Shown here one piece after another: positions 1 through 9,579 of a stretch of DNA of 64,000 nt (the first letter of the stretch is position 1; every line of letters begins with the position of its first letter). The notes beneath the pieces were generated by a model. The model was not told the origin of the DNA. It was given only the letters and a program-made list of their open reading frames with translations, and did not search any database. Both the position numbers and the translations under genes were made by a program. The DNA is from an uncultured Alphaproteobacteria bacterium. Lineage in GTDB: Bacteria; Pseudomonadota; Alphaproteobacteria; HIMB59; GCA-002718135. The DNA is taken from the NCBI GenBank assembly GCA_902577425.1, contig CACGZD010000004.1, forward strand, positions 31,380 to 95,379, given 5' to 3'.

Positions 1-99
1 TCTATTTAATCCAAAATTATCCATAGCTCTTGCAACCATGCCAATATTTTCTGGGAGTTGAGGCTTAACTAAAACAACAGAAGGTTTAATAATTTTCAC
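1..99 (-). CDS. trmJ: TrmJ-type tRNA 2'-O-methyltransferase, 5' end only
   Basis: Only the first 33 codons are inside the window; the gene runs off the left edge. The peptide begins VKIIKPSVVLV and contains PQLPENIGMVARAM, the typical opening of SpoU-superfamily RNA methyltransferases of the TrmJ/LasT group (2'-O-methylation of tRNA position 32). A GTG at 99 is the likely start, three bases after the stop codon of cimA, so the two genes are probably co-transcribed. The subgroup cannot be confirmed without the C-terminal knot domain. Confidence 0.75.
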   Translation of the reverse strand, partial: MKIIKPSVVLVKPQLPENIGMVARAMDNFGLNR

Positions 100-101
100 A
101 A

Positions 102-1682
102 TTAAGATTTTAGATCATGAAATAACTTATAAGTAATACTATCATGAATAGCATTGTAAGAAGCATCAATAATATTTGGAGATACTCCAATTGTTGTCCA
201 ATGACTATTGCTATCATCAGTTGATTCAATTAAAACTCTTGTCACTGCTCCTGTTCCTTTGTCAGAAGATAAGATCATTACTTTAAAATCTGTTAGCTTT
301 AAATTCTTTAAAGTTGGATAAAAACTAATCAAAGCTTTTCTTAAAGCACTGTCAATTGCATTTACAGGACCATTGCCAACTCCAACTGTCATTCTTTCTT
401 CATCTGCAACATGAACATTAATTGTAGCTTCAGATTCTGTTATAAGTTGACCTTTTGCATTCCATCTTCTTTCATCTGTAACTCTAAATTTTTGAAGGGT
501 ATAGAAATCAACTATTTCTCCTATTTCTTTTCTAACTAAAACTTCAAAACTAGCTAGAGCTGTATCGTAAGAAAAACCTTCAGATTCTTTTTCTTTAATA
601 ATTCTAAGAATATTATTAATTTTATCATCTGAAAGATTAATTGACATTTTATTTAACTGAGTAATTAAATTCGATTTTCCTGCTTGATCGGAAATAATAA
701 CATTTCTAGAGTTTCCAACTATAGCTGGATTAATATGTTCATAAGTTTCTGGATTTTTTTCTACAGCTGATGCGTGAAGTCCTCCCTTATGAGAAAACGC
801 ATATTCACCTACATAAGGGCTTTGTTTTTTTGAAGGGGCATTCAATATTTCATCAACTAATCTAGATAATTTAGTAATATCACTGAGTTTATCTTTATTA
901 ATATTTGTTTTATAATCAGTTTTAAGAACTAATGTAGGAATAAGAGAGATTAAATTTGCATTTCCACATCTTTCTCCTAGCCCATTAATTGTACCTTGAA
1001 TTTGCTTTGCACCTGCATTTATTGCAGCAAGAGAATTTGCAACGGCATTTTCTGTATCATTATGAGCGTGAATACCAATATTTTTTCCAGGTATTTCTTT
1101 TATAACCTTAGAAACAATTTCGAAAATTTCATTGGGCAATGTTCCACCGTTTGTGTCACATAAAACTATCCATCTAGCACCTGACTCATAAGCTGCCATT
1201 AAACATTCAATAGAGTATTTCTCATTATATTTAAATCCATCAAAAAAATGTTCTGCATCAAATATTGCTTCTTTATTTTTTTTGTCTATTTCTTTAATGC
1301 TTTCTGATATCATTAGTAGATTTTCATTCTTATCTATTGATAAAGCCTCGGTAACTTGGAACAAAGAAGACTTGCCGACTAAACAAACAGATGTCGCGTT
1401 AGAGTTTATTAAAGTATTAAGTCCTGGATCATTGGCAGCACTTTTACTAGGTCTTCTAGTCATGCCAAAAGCTGTAAAAGATGAATTATTAAATTTTATA
1501 TCTCTATTAAAAAATTCATCATCAGTTGGATTTGCACCAGGCCAACCTCCTTCAACATAATCAACACCTAATTCATCTAAAGCATTAGCAATAATCATTT
1601 TATCACTAACAGTAAAATTTACTCCAGTTGTTTGTTGACCATCTCTTAGAGTGGTATCAAATAAATAAATCTTATTTTCCAT
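102..1682 (-). CDS. cimA: (R)-citramalate synthase (CimA / LeuA-like family)
   Basis: A 526-residue protein of the 2-isopropylmalate synthase superfamily. It starts with the HMGL-type TIM barrel signature FDTTLRDGQQ (residues 8-17), has EGGWPGANPTD near residue 44, a DTNGG loop near 176-180 and the metal-binding HAHND at 205-209. The C-terminal ~120 residues are the LeuA dimer/allosteric domain. The EGGWPG motif and the length fit the citramalate synthase subgroup, which condenses pyruvate and acetyl-CoA to citramalate for threonine-independent isoleucine synthesis, rather than classic LeuA. It lies directly upstream of trmJ and 65 bp downstream of gltX on the same strand. Substrate choice is inferred from subgroup features. 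Confidence 0.88.
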   Translation of the reverse strand: MENKIYLFDTTLRDGQQTTGVNFTVSDKMIIANALDELGVDYVEGGWPGANPTDDEFFNRDIKFNNSSFTAFGMTRRPSKSAANDPGLNTLINSNATSVCLVGKSSLFQVTEALSIDKNENLLMISESIKEIDKKNKEAIFDAEHFFDGFKYNEKYSIECLMAAYESGARWIVLCDTNGGTLPNEIFEIVSKVIKEIPGKNIGIHAHNDTENAVANSLAAINAGAKQIQGTINGLGERCGNANLISLIPTLVLKTDYKTNINKDKLSDITKLSRLVDEILNAPSKKQSPYVGEYAFSHKGGLHASAVEKNPETYEHINPAIVGNSRNVIISDQAGKSNLITQLNKMSINLSDDKINNILRIIKEKESEGFSYDTALASFEVLVRKEIGEIVDFYTLQKFRVTDERRWNAKGQLITESEATINVHVADEERMTVGVGNGPVNAIDSALRKALISFYPTLKNLKLTDFKVMILSSDKGTGAVTRVLIESTDDSNSHWTTIGVSPNIIDASYNAIHDSITYKLFHDLKS

Positions 1683-1747
1683 TATTTTAGGCCTGCTAAA
1701 TGAAAAGATAATTAATGTCGAGTTAATTCAAAATTTAATGAGTTATT

Positions 1748-3082
1748 TTAAGTAATTACACCTAATTTCTTCATAATGTTGTTTTTTGTAAGTAAAGGAA
1801 GTAATAATTTTAACTCAGGACCCTTTGTTTTTCCAGTTAATGCCATTCTTAAAGGCATAAACAAATCTTTTCCTTTTTTCCCAGTTTTTTTACTTATTTC
1901 CAAAATCCATTCATCCCAACTATCAATAGTATATGGTTCCTTAGGCAATAAATCAGCAGCATCTTTTAAAAATTCTTTATCTTCTGTATAAAATGATTTT
2001 TCTGTTTTAATAATATTGTACCATTCTAAACATTCTGAGAAAAAATTTATATTGTTTTTAACAAAAATCCAAAAATTATTATCAGCATGTATTCCTAAAT
2101 CAAGAAATTTATTTTTTACATCTGAATATGTATATTTTTGTAATATTTCTTTATTTAATAATTTTAGAACTTCAATTGAAAATTTAGGGGAAGAATTTGA
2201 AATATTAGATATATTATAATTATTTATTAATTTAGTTAAATCTGTTTCACTACTAATATTAGAACTTGTGCCAACACTTAAAAGATAATTTAATATTGTT
2301 AAACTTTCGAATCCTGTGTCTCTTAGTTTTTCAATTGACAAACTACCTAATCTTTTTCCAAATCCTTTTCCGTTTTCATCAGTTAAAAAAGGGTGATGTC
2401 CAAAAGTTGGAATAGTTGAATTTAAGGCTTCAAAAATTTGTATATGAAATGCTGTATTTGAAATATGATCCTCACCTCTAATAATTTCTGAAACTCCTTC
2501 TTCAATATCATCTATTACAGAAGGTAAATGATATAATAATGTTTCATCTTCTCTAATTAATACAGGATCACTTAAATTCTTACTTTCAAATGACACTTTT
2601 CCTTTTATCAAATCATTCCATTCAATAGTTTTATATTCAAGTTTGAATCTCCAATGTGGTTTTTTACCTGATTGCAAAAGATTTTTAATTTCAATTTCAG
2701 TTAGATCAAGAGAGCTTCTATCATAAATAGGTGGTTTACCAGAAGTAAGTTGTGATTTTTTTTTAAGTGATAGCTCTTCTTGGCTTTCAAAACATGGGTA
2801 AAGTCTATTATCCTTTTTTAATTTTTCTATACTTTGATCATATATTTTTTTTCTATCAGATTGATTAAATGATTTATTCCAACTAATTCCAAGCCAACTT
2901 AAATCTCTTTTTATTTTTTCTTCATATTCTTTCTTGCTTCTTTCTAGATCGGTATCATCAATTCTTAAGATAAAATTTCCTTTTTTATTATTTATATAAG
3001 CCCAATTTAAAACTGCTGATCTAGCGTTTCCAATATGTATTAAACCAGTTGGACTAGGAGCAAACCTTGATAAAGAATTCAT
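1748..3082 (-). CDS. gltX: Glutamyl-tRNA synthetase (GltX), KRLGS-type
   Basis: Class I aminoacyl-tRNA synthetase of 444 residues charging tRNA with glutamate. FAPSPTG (7-13) and the HIGH-like HIGN (16-19) mark the catalytic fold, and RIDDTD follows. The second ATP-binding loop reads KRLGS (about 243-247) instead of the usual KLSKR-like KMSKS form. KR-G-S variants occur in one of the two GltX types of alphaproteobacteria, so a second GltX may be encoded elsewhere. I chose the ATG at 3082, which follows the nadE stop by one base; an in-frame TTG at 3094 would add four residues and overlap nadE. Confidence 0.92.
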   Translation of the reverse strand: MNSLSRFAPSPTGLIHIGNARSAVLNWAYINNKKGNFILRIDDTDLERSKKEYEEKIKRDLSWLGISWNKSFNQSDRKKIYDQSIEKLKKDNRLYPCFESQEELSLKKKSQLTSGKPPIYDRSSLDLTEIEIKNLLQSGKKPHWRFKLEYKTIEWNDLIKGKVSFESKNLSDPVLIREDETLLYHLPSVIDDIEEGVSEIIRGEDHISNTAFHIQIFEALNSTIPTFGHHPFLTDENGKGFGKRLGSLSIEKLRDTGFESLTILNYLLSVGTSSNISSETDLTKLINNYNISNISNSSPKFSIEVLKLLNKEILQKYTYSDVKNKFLDLGIHADNNFWIFVKNNINFFSECLEWYNIIKTEKSFYTEDKEFLKDAADLLPKEPYTIDSWDEWILEISKKTGKKGKDLFMPLRMALTGKTKGPELKLLLPLLTKNNIMKKLGVIT

Positions 3083-3083
3083 T

Positions 3084-3821
3084 TTATTTTTCAAATTTAC
3101 AAACTGGAATTGATATCATTTTATGTAAGTTTTGTTCTCTAATTTTATTATATTTTTCAAAATGAGGACTATCTTTATTTTCCATAGCTTCCTCTATTTC
3201 CTTATAGGTTAATCCAAGTTGAGATTCATCATTTCTGCTATCATCCCACAAACCATCCGTAGGTGGAGCATTTACTATGTCTTTATTAATTTCTAACTCT
3301 TTTGCCATTTCCCAAACTTGAGATTTTGTGCAATCTGCAATTGGTGAAATATCTACACCTCCATCTCCATATTTAGTATAAAAACCAACACCAAAATCTT
3401 CTACTTTATTTCCAGTTCCAACTACTATACCATTACTAGATTGCGCAATTTGATACAAAGTAATCATTCTAAGTCTTGAACGAGAATTTGCAAATGCTAA
3501 TTTATTTTCATATTCTCTCATTTCTTTTTCAAAAGAATTAAAAACATGATCTAATTCTATAATTTTTGTTTCAACATTATTATATTTACTTTTTAACCAT
3601 TCCAAATGCTGTAAACTTAAATAGTGTTGCTCACTATTTTGTCTTATTGGCATAGATACTGCGATTGTTTTTAATTTTGTTTTTGCTGATAAAGTACTTG
3701 CTACTGCAGAGTCCACTCCTCCTGATACTCCTATAATCAAAGAAACTGGATTATACTTAACTTTGTCTGAGTAACCTTTTATCCAATCAACTATAAATTC
3801 TATTCTCTCATTAACCAACAT
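3084..3821 (-). CDS. nadE: NAD+ synthase, ammonia-dependent
   Basis: A 245-residue single-domain NAD synthetase; there is no N-terminal glutaminase domain, so ammonia is the expected nitrogen donor. It adenylates nicotinate adenine dinucleotide and amidates it to NAD+. The PP-loop SGGVDSA is at 33-39, followed by the family motifs NSRSRLRM, GTGNKVEDFGVGFYTKYGDGG and PPTDGLWDD. The stop codon almost touches the gltX start and the gene follows the DAHP synthase gene by 24 bp, so nadE and gltX are likely in one transcript with the upstream genes. Confidence 0.95.
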   Translation of the reverse strand: MLVNERIEFIVDWIKGYSDKVKYNPVSLIIGVSGGVDSAVASTLSAKTKLKTIAVSMPIRQNSEQHYLSLQHLEWLKSKYNNVETKIIELDHVFNSFEKEMREYENKLAFANSRSRLRMITLYQIAQSSNGIVVGTGNKVEDFGVGFYTKYGDGGVDISPIADCTKSQVWEMAKELEINKDIVNAPPTDGLWDDSRNDESQLGLTYKEIEEAMENKDSPHFEKYNKIREQNLHKMISIPVCKFEK

Positions 3822-3845
3822 ACTATTTAATATATAAATGTTATT

Positions 3846-5222
3846 TTATAGATTGGAAGACTGCTGTAATCTAATTCTTTCATCTTTTAAAAAATCTGAA
3901 AGAATAAAAGCCAATTCTAAAGATTGGGAGGCATTTAATCTTGGATCGCAGTAAGTATGATATCTGCTTTTTAAGTCATCTTCAGTAACTTCTCTAATTC
4001 CACCTATACATTCGGTTACATCTTGACCAGTCATTTCTAGATGAATTCCTCCAGGATATGTTCCTTCTGAACGATGAATCTTAAAAAACTGCTCTATCTC
4101 TGAAATTATATTAGTCAAAGGTCTGGTTTTATACCCTGTATTAGACTTAATAGTATTTCCGTGCATGGGATCACAAGCCCAAACCACCTTATAGTCAGTT
4201 TTACTAACCTCTTTAATTATTTGAGGTAAAATTGAAGAAATTTTGTCTGCACCCATACGACATATTAAAGTAACTCTTCCAGAAATATTATTTGGATTAA
4301 CAACTTCAATAATTTTTAAAAGCTCACTAATTTCTGTAGAAGGTCCTACTTTTATACCTATTGGATTTTCTATACCTTTAATAAATTCAATATGAGCGCC
4401 ATCAAGTTGTCTTGTTCTATCTCCTACCCACAGCATATGAGCAGATACATCATACCAAAGGCCAGTAGTACTATCTACTCTAGTCAACGCTTCTTCATAA
4501 GGTAGCAATAAAGCTTCATGGCTAGTGTAAAAATCTGTTTCATTCATTTGACGAACATTTTCATCATTTATTCCACAAGCTTCCATAAAAGTTAAACATT
4601 CATCAATTCTATTTGCCATATCTTCAAATCTTTTTTTATACTGATTGTCATCTGCAAAACTCAAATTCCATTGATGAATTTGTTTTAAATTTGCAAAGCC
4701 TCCTTGAGCAAATGCTCTCAATAAATTAAGAGTAGCTGCTGACTGATTATAGGCTTGTATCAATCTTTTTGGATCAGCAGTTCTAGATTTTTCATTAAAA
4801 TCAATGCCATTTATAATGTCGCCTTTATAAGATTCTAATTCTAAATTATCTAACTTTTCTGTATCTTGGGATCTCGGTTTTGCAAATTGACCAGCAATAC
4901 GACCAACTTTTACAACTGGGCAAGAAGCGCCATAAGTTAAAACTACAGCCATTTGTAACATAACTTTAAAAGAGTCCCTGATATTATTAGGATTAAAATC
5001 TGCAAAACTTTCAGCACAATCACCACCTTGAAGTAAAAATGCCTTTCCGTTAGCGACATCTCCTAATTGCTTTAGTAAATTTCTTGATTCACCTGCGAAT
5101 ACTAAAGGCGGATATGCATTAAGTTTCTTAGTAATTAGATTTAATTCTTTTTCATCAGAATAATTAGGCAAGTGTTTTGCCTTTTTTTCTCTCCAAGAGC
5201 TAGGTTTCCAATTTTTATTCAT
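3846..5222 (-). CDS. aroG: Class II 3-deoxy-7-phosphoheptulonate synthase (DAHP synthase)
   Basis: A 458-residue class II (plant/mycobacterial/Xanthomonas-type) DAHP synthase, which condenses PEP and erythrose 4-phosphate in the first step of the shikimate pathway. The N-terminus carries the usual W-P-SWR entry; GGDCAESF lies at 66-73. Later family blocks seen are GRIAGQFAKPRS, NRSxxL-like loops, KVGPSTE, RMGADK, DPMHGN and GGIHLEMTG. The length matches the family. The gene sits between glmU and nadE on the same strand with short gaps; no feedback leader peptide or attenuator was seen upstream. Confidence 0.93.
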   Translation of the reverse strand: MNKNWKPSSWREKKAKHLPNYSDEKELNLITKKLNAYPPLVFAGESRNLLKQLGDVANGKAFLLQGGDCAESFADFNPNNIRDSFKVMLQMAVVLTYGASCPVVKVGRIAGQFAKPRSQDTEKLDNLELESYKGDIINGIDFNEKSRTADPKRLIQAYNQSAATLNLLRAFAQGGFANLKQIHQWNLSFADDNQYKKRFEDMANRIDECLTFMEACGINDENVRQMNETDFYTSHEALLLPYEEALTRVDSTTGLWYDVSAHMLWVGDRTRQLDGAHIEFIKGIENPIGIKVGPSTEISELLKIIEVVNPNNISGRVTLICRMGADKISSILPQIIKEVSKTDYKVVWACDPMHGNTIKSNTGYKTRPLTNIISEIEQFFKIHRSEGTYPGGIHLEMTGQDVTECIGGIREVTEDDLKSRYHTYCDPRLNASQSLELAFILSDFLKDERIRLQQSSNL

Positions 5223-5274
5223 ATTTATAAGTGCGTAATAAACTCTAAAGAATCTTGAAACAAGTCCAATATAA

Positions 5275-6573
5275 TTATTTTTTTCGCCGTTTTCTAAGAA
5301 TTTTTAGATCAGATCTCTCAAGTGCTAAATAATTAGCAGGTATATTTCTAGTAACAACACTTCCAGCTCCTATTGTAGCTTTTCTTCCAATAGTAATAGG
5401 AGCTACCAAAGAGCTGTTAGAACCAACAAAAACTTGATCCTTAATAATAGTTTTATTTTTTTTCTTTCCATCATAATTACAAGTAATCGTTCCTGCCCCA
5501 ACATTTACATTGTTTCCCAAATGTGAGTCCCCAATATAGGATAAATGACTAATTGAATTTTTGTTTCCAATAACAGAATTTTTAATTTCAACAAAATTAC
5601 CTATTTTTGTATTTTTTCCAATTTTTGTTTTTGGTCTTATTCTCGCACTAGGACCTATTGAAGAATTTTCTCCAATAGAACACTCTTCAATAACGCTATA
5701 ACTTTTAATTAATACATTTTCATTAATCAGTACCCTTGGTTTAAAAGTTACAAAAGGTTCTATTATGGATCCTTTTTTAATTTTTGTATCTACACATAAA
5801 CGTATAGTTTCTGGTTGTTGTAAAATCACACCATTCTTAATAATATTAGCTTTAAGTTTTTTTTGAAGTATTTTATCAACTAATATTAAATCATCTATAG
5901 TATTAATGCCTAATGTTTCTTCTTGGGGACAAATAATATAACTAAAACTCTTCTCTAAATTATTAAATATTTGAAATATATCTGGTAAGTATTTTTCCTT
6001 TTTTAAATTTTTATCAGAAATTTTGTTAATATTGCTAAATAATAATTTAGTATTACATAGCATTACTCCTGAATTACAAAGCAATATTTTTTTTTCAGTT
6101 AAAGTAGTATTTATTTCCTCAACAACAGATAAAACTTTGTTTTCTGTTACTTTCACTCTGCCATATCCATAAGGATTTTTAGTCTTAAAGGCTATCATTG
6201 ATCCTACAGATCCATTTTTAATATAATTATTAAAAAGTTTTGTAATTGTAGTAGAAGATAGCAAAGGAACATCACTAAATAGAATTAAAACATTTTTATT
6301 TTTGATATATTTTTTGGCACAAACTATTGCATCTGCTGTACCTTTTTGATTTTTTTGTAATACACATTTTGCAAATGGAAATTTATTTTTAATATCAATG
6401 ATATTTTCTTTATTACAAACAAAAATAACTTCTTTATTAGAGATTTTTTTTGCAACCAGATAAACATGATTAATAATTTCAATTCCTGCAAGATCTTGAA
6501 AAATTTTTGATTTTTTATGCTTAAATCTTGTACTCTTTCCAGCAGCTAAAATTACAGTAGTTATTTTTTTCAT
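5275..6573 (-). CDS. glmU: Bifunctional GlmU: GlcNAc-1-phosphate uridylyltransferase / GlcN-1-phosphate acetyltransferase
   Basis: A 432-residue cytoplasmic enzyme making UDP-GlcNAc for peptidoglycan and lipid A. The N-terminal pyrophosphorylase domain opens with LAAGKSTRF (9-17), a variant of LAAGxGTRM, and carries QKGTADAI near 75. The C-terminal half (about 250-420) is a left-handed beta helix of hexapeptide repeats ending in the acetyltransferase block with ISHLSYIGD, NVGAGTITCNYDG and VGSNSSLVAP. It is slightly shorter than the Escherichia coli protein (456) but has both domains. It is 18 bp upstream of the ParA-like gene's stop, on the same strand. Confidence 0.95.
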   Translation of the reverse strand: MKKITTVILAAGKSTRFKHKKSKIFQDLAGIEIINHVYLVAKKISNKEVIFVCNKENIIDIKNKFPFAKCVLQKNQKGTADAIVCAKKYIKNKNVLILFSDVPLLSSTTITKLFNNYIKNGSVGSMIAFKTKNPYGYGRVKVTENKVLSVVEEINTTLTEKKILLCNSGVMLCNTKLLFSNINKISDKNLKKEKYLPDIFQIFNNLEKSFSYIICPQEETLGINTIDDLILVDKILQKKLKANIIKNGVILQQPETIRLCVDTKIKKGSIIEPFVTFKPRVLINENVLIKSYSVIEECSIGENSSIGPSARIRPKTKIGKNTKIGNFVEIKNSVIGNKNSISHLSYIGDSHLGNNVNVGAGTITCNYDGKKKNKTIIKDQVFVGSNSSLVAPITIGRKATIGAGSVVTRNIPANYLALERSDLKILRKRRKK

Positions 6574-6590
6574 TTTTAAGTTAGCAAAAT

Positions 6591-7223
6591 TTAGAAATTT
6601 CTTATAATTTCATTACCAACATTAATAATTTCTTTAGAAGCATCTGAAGTAACACTTATATCAACTACCCCCCTACCAACTGAAAATGTTTCAGCATAAA
6701 TTATTTTACCGGAAACCCTAGATCTAGCAATTTTTGCTCCTGCGTATCTTAATCTCATAATCATAGCATCTGTTAACTTTGCTCTTGGCATAACTCTATT
6801 TAAAATAACAGTTGTCTTTTTTCTTTCTTCTTTAGCAACATTTAAAAAAGGAATTGTGGCCATAAGATCTAATGGGCTAGGTTGAACAGGCACAAAAATA
6901 TAATCTGATGATTTGACGATTTGTATTGTTTCAAAAGTAATTGAAGGAGGACTATCTATAATAATAAAATTATATTTTCTTTTAATTTTTTTAAGATCTT
7001 CCTTTAAATTTCTTGGATCAAAAGCGTAACTATCAATACCTGTAGGCTCTTCTCCATAATATTTTTTTCTAGCATCTAACCAATAAGTAAGACTTTTTTG
7101 TGCATCAGCATCAACAACAGCAACTTTATAATCACTATTTGCCCATAATACTGCTAAATTTGCAGATAATGTAGTTTTACCTGATCCACCTTTTTGATTA
7201 GCAAATGATATAATTTTACCCAT
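6591..7223 (-). CDS. ParA/MinD-family ATPase (orphan partition-type)
   Basis: A 210-residue P-loop ATPase with the deviant Walker A KGGSGKTT (11-18), DADAQ (Walker A' region) and IIIDSPPS (Walker B). This is the short ParA type with no N-terminal HTH. I start it at the ATG at 7223 because the reading frame upstream (to 7325) encodes a non-conserved hydrophobic stretch that would overlap tsaC on the other strand. No parB gene is adjacent, so this is probably not the main chromosome segregation ParA; a role in positioning a cargo is possible but cannot be told from sequence. Confidence 0.85.
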   Translation of the reverse strand: MGKIISFANQKGGSGKTTLSANLAVLWANSDYKVAVVDADAQKSLTYWLDARKKYYGEEPTGIDSYAFDPRNLKEDLKKIKRKYNFIIIDSPPSITFETIQIVKSSDYIFVPVQPSPLDLMATIPFLNVAKEERKKTTVILNRVMPRAKLTDAMIMRLRYAGAKIARSRVSGKIIYAETFSVGRGVVDISVTSDASKEIINVGNEIIRNF

Positions 7224-7299
7224 ATTAAAACTTGTAAAAAATTTGTAAGACAATAACAATTTTATGTCTATATAAATTCTATAAATAACACAAAATATT

Positions 7300-8235
7300 A
7301 TGAAAAAAATGTTAGAATTAGCCAAAAAAACCTTGCAGAAAGGTGGATTAGTTATTTTTCCTACAGAAACTGTTTATGGACTAGGAGGAGATGCAACAAA
7401 CAATATAGCGCTTAAAAAGATATTTAAATTAAAAAAAAGACCTAGAAACAACCCCCTTATATGCCATTTTAAAAATATAAAAGAAGTTAAAAAAAATTGT
7501 AAAATAAAAACATTAGATAAAAAATTAATTAATTTATTTTGGCCAGGTCCATTAACGTTAATTTTAGAAAAGAAAAAAACAAGTTCAATTAGTCCATTAG
7601 TTTCAAATAGCATGAATTTTATTGGATGCCGTATACCAAATAATAAAATTGCTAAAAGCTTGTTAAATTTAATTAATTTTCCTATAGCAGCACCTAGTGC
7701 TAATATAGCAACAAAAATTTCGAGTACTCACCCCTTACAATTACTAAAATATTTTAAGAAAAAAATTTTTATTTTAGATGGTGGTAGATCTAAATTAGGA
7801 CTTGAATCAACAGTTATAAAAACTTTTAATAAACATATTAAAATATTAAGATTAGGAAGTATTAGTATAGAAGAAATAAAATCAAAATTACCTAATGTGA
7901 AAATAATTATGTCAAATAATAAATCAAAAATTTCTCCAGGAAATCAAAAAAAACATTATGCACCTAACTTGCCAATAAGAATAAATGTAAAAAAAATAAA
8001 GAAGAATGAAAGTTTATTAAATTTTGGAAAAAATAATCTTAAATCTAATATTTGTGAGTATAACCTTAGTTCTTCAGCTAATTTAAAAGAAGCAAGTAAA
8101 AATTTTTTTTATTATTTGCATCTTCTTGACAATACTAAATGCTCAAAAATTGCTGTTGCACCAATACCTAATTATGGATTAGGAAAAACCATTAATGATA
8201 AATTAAAAAGAGCTTCCTATAAAAAGAATAATTAA
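7300..8235 (+). CDS. tsaC: L-threonylcarbamoyladenylate synthase, Sua5/YwlC type
   Basis: A 311-residue protein with the YrdC domain (about 1-195) followed by the C-terminal Sua5 domain, so it is the longer Sua5/YwlC form. It makes threonylcarbamoyl-AMP for the universal t6A37 tRNA modification. Visible motifs are PTETVYGLGGDA (21-32), KRPRNNP (46-52), the PAAAPSAN-like block near 130 and SPGNQKKHYAP opening the Sua5 domain. It is divergent from the ParA gene across a 76-bp gap and converges with the oxidase gene, the two stop codons overlapping by 4 bp. Its C-terminal half is Lys/Asn-rich, as expected from the local base composition. Confidence 0.93.
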   Translation: MKKMLELAKKTLQKGGLVIFPTETVYGLGGDATNNIALKKIFKLKKRPRNNPLICHFKNIKEVKKNCKIKTLDKKLINLFWPGPLTLILEKKKTSSISPLVSNSMNFIGCRIPNNKIAKSLLNLINFPIAAPSANIATKISSTHPLQLLKYFKKKIFILDGGRSKLGLESTVIKTFNKHIKILRLGSISIEEIKSKLPNVKIIMSNNKSKISPGNQKKHYAPNLPIRINVKKIKKNESLLNFGKNNLKSNICEYNLSSSANLKEASKNFFYYLHLLDNTKCSKIAVAPIPNYGLGKTINDKLKRASYKKNN

Positions 8236-9557
8236 AATTTATATTTTATTGAATCTCTTAGTTTATAATAAAAAATAGCTGAAGAATAAATAGGTCTTCT
8301 AAAAAAATCTCCTCCTGGAATTATTAAATGTTTTATATTAGAAAATAAATCAAACCTCTCTGGTTTTCCTTCAATTTTTTCAGAAATCAATTTTCCTGCA
8401 AATGTACTTAATGCAAGCCCATGACCAGAATAACCTTGTGCATAAATTAATTTATTATTCATTAAAGTGCCAAAATGTGGAAGTCGATTAATTGTTATTG
8501 CTAAAGTACCACCCCAAGCAAAATCTATGTTGAAATCTTTAAGTGTAGGAAATACTTTATCCATTCTATTTTTAACAAGATTTTTAGAATTTTTCACAAA
8601 CATAGCAGAATAAGTTTCACCACCACCAAAAATTAATCTCCAATCTTCTGAAAATCGGTAATAATCTATTATAAATCTAGTATCACATACAGCATGATTA
8701 TTTTTTATAAGTTCTCTGGCTTTTTTTTCTCCTAAAGGTTCTGTAGCAATTACATAATTATTTATAGGCATAAACCTTTGTCTAATATTGTTAAGTAAAT
8801 TATCTAAATATCCGTTACAAGCTACTATCACCTTTTTAGATTTAATTTTTTTGAGATTTGAATAACAATAAATAGAATTTTTATGTTCTATTATTTTCGT
8901 TATAGGTGTGTTTTCAAAAACTTTTATTTTTGTAGATTTAATTTGATTTCCTATACCTAGTAAAAATTTTAAAGGATTAATATGATAACTACCATAATTA
9001 ATTAATCCAGATTCATATATATTAGATTGAATTTCATCTTTTATTTGAAATTTGTTTAAAAGTTTTAAATTTTTATAATTATAAAATTTTTCTAAATGGT
9101 TTTTTTCTTCTTCAAAATATTTTATATCTTTTTTAAAACATCCTGCACTAATTACTCCATTTTGTAAATTACAATCAATTTTAAATTTATTTATTAAATC
9201 AATTGAATATTGTACTGCTTCTAGCCCAAAATTCCAAAATTCTCTCGCAGTTTCATATCCTAATTTTTTTTCAAGAAAAAATTGATCTTTTCGCATTCCA
9301 TTACCTAATTGGCCACCATTTCTTCCTGAAGCGCCCCAGCCAATCAATCTTGCTTCACATAAAGCTACAGAATATCCTTTATTGGCTAAGTTTAATGCAC
9401 TTGATATTCCTGTTAGACCGCCTCCAATAATGCAAATATCAACCTCTAAATAATCTTCTAAAAAATCTTCTGAATTATAGGGTTTTACAGAATGTTTATA
9501 ATAACTTTCTTTTTCATTATCATGTTGTTCATAGGTCTTTTTTTTGTTAAATAACAT
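8232..9557 (-). CDS. puuB: FAD-dependent amine oxidase, gamma-glutamylputrescine oxidase-like
   Basis: A DAO-family flavoprotein of about 441 residues. It shows the Y-x-x-S-x-x-PY entry typical of PuuB, the GxGxxG dinucleotide fold (CIIGGGLTGISSAL) and GWGASGRNGGQ, in which the flavin-proximal loop lies. The likely reaction is oxidation of gamma-glutamylputrescine to gamma-glutamyl-aminobutyraldehyde. It is divergent from a PuuA-like ligase gene, which supports this. The start is uncertain: an ATG at 9557 is used here, but a TTG at 9572 lies 12 nt after an AAAGGA Shine-Dalgarno-like run. No puuR-type regulator gene is adjacent. Confidence 0.78.
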   Translation of the reverse strand: MLFNKKKTYEQHDNEKESYYKHSVKPYNSEDFLEDYLEVDICIIGGGLTGISSALNLANKGYSVALCEARLIGWGASGRNGGQLGNGMRKDQFFLEKKLGYETAREFWNFGLEAVQYSIDLINKFKIDCNLQNGVISAGCFKKDIKYFEEEKNHLEKFYNYKNLKLLNKFQIKDEIQSNIYESGLINYGSYHINPLKFLLGIGNQIKSTKIKVFENTPITKIIEHKNSIYCYSNLKKIKSKKVIVACNGYLDNLLNNIRQRFMPINNYVIATEPLGEKKARELIKNNHAVCDTRFIIDYYRFSEDWRLIFGGGETYSAMFVKNSKNLVKNRMDKVFPTLKDFNIDFAWGGTLAITINRLPHFGTLMNNKLIYAQGYSGHGLALSTFAGKLISEKIEGKPERFDLFSNIKHLIIPGGDFFRRPIYSSAIFYYKLRDSIKYKF

Positions 9558-9579
9558 AATAATATGAAACAATAATATC

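Noticed and set aside
1282..1560. Open frame of 92 codons opposite cimA
   Set aside because: It lies wholly inside the conserved cimA gene on the other strand and has no family-like features; it is a shadow frame.
7224..7325. N-terminal extension of the ParA-like protein
   Set aside because: The extra 34 residues are hydrophobic and unlike ParA, and would overlap the tsaC start; the ATG at 7223 directly precedes the conserved Walker A region.
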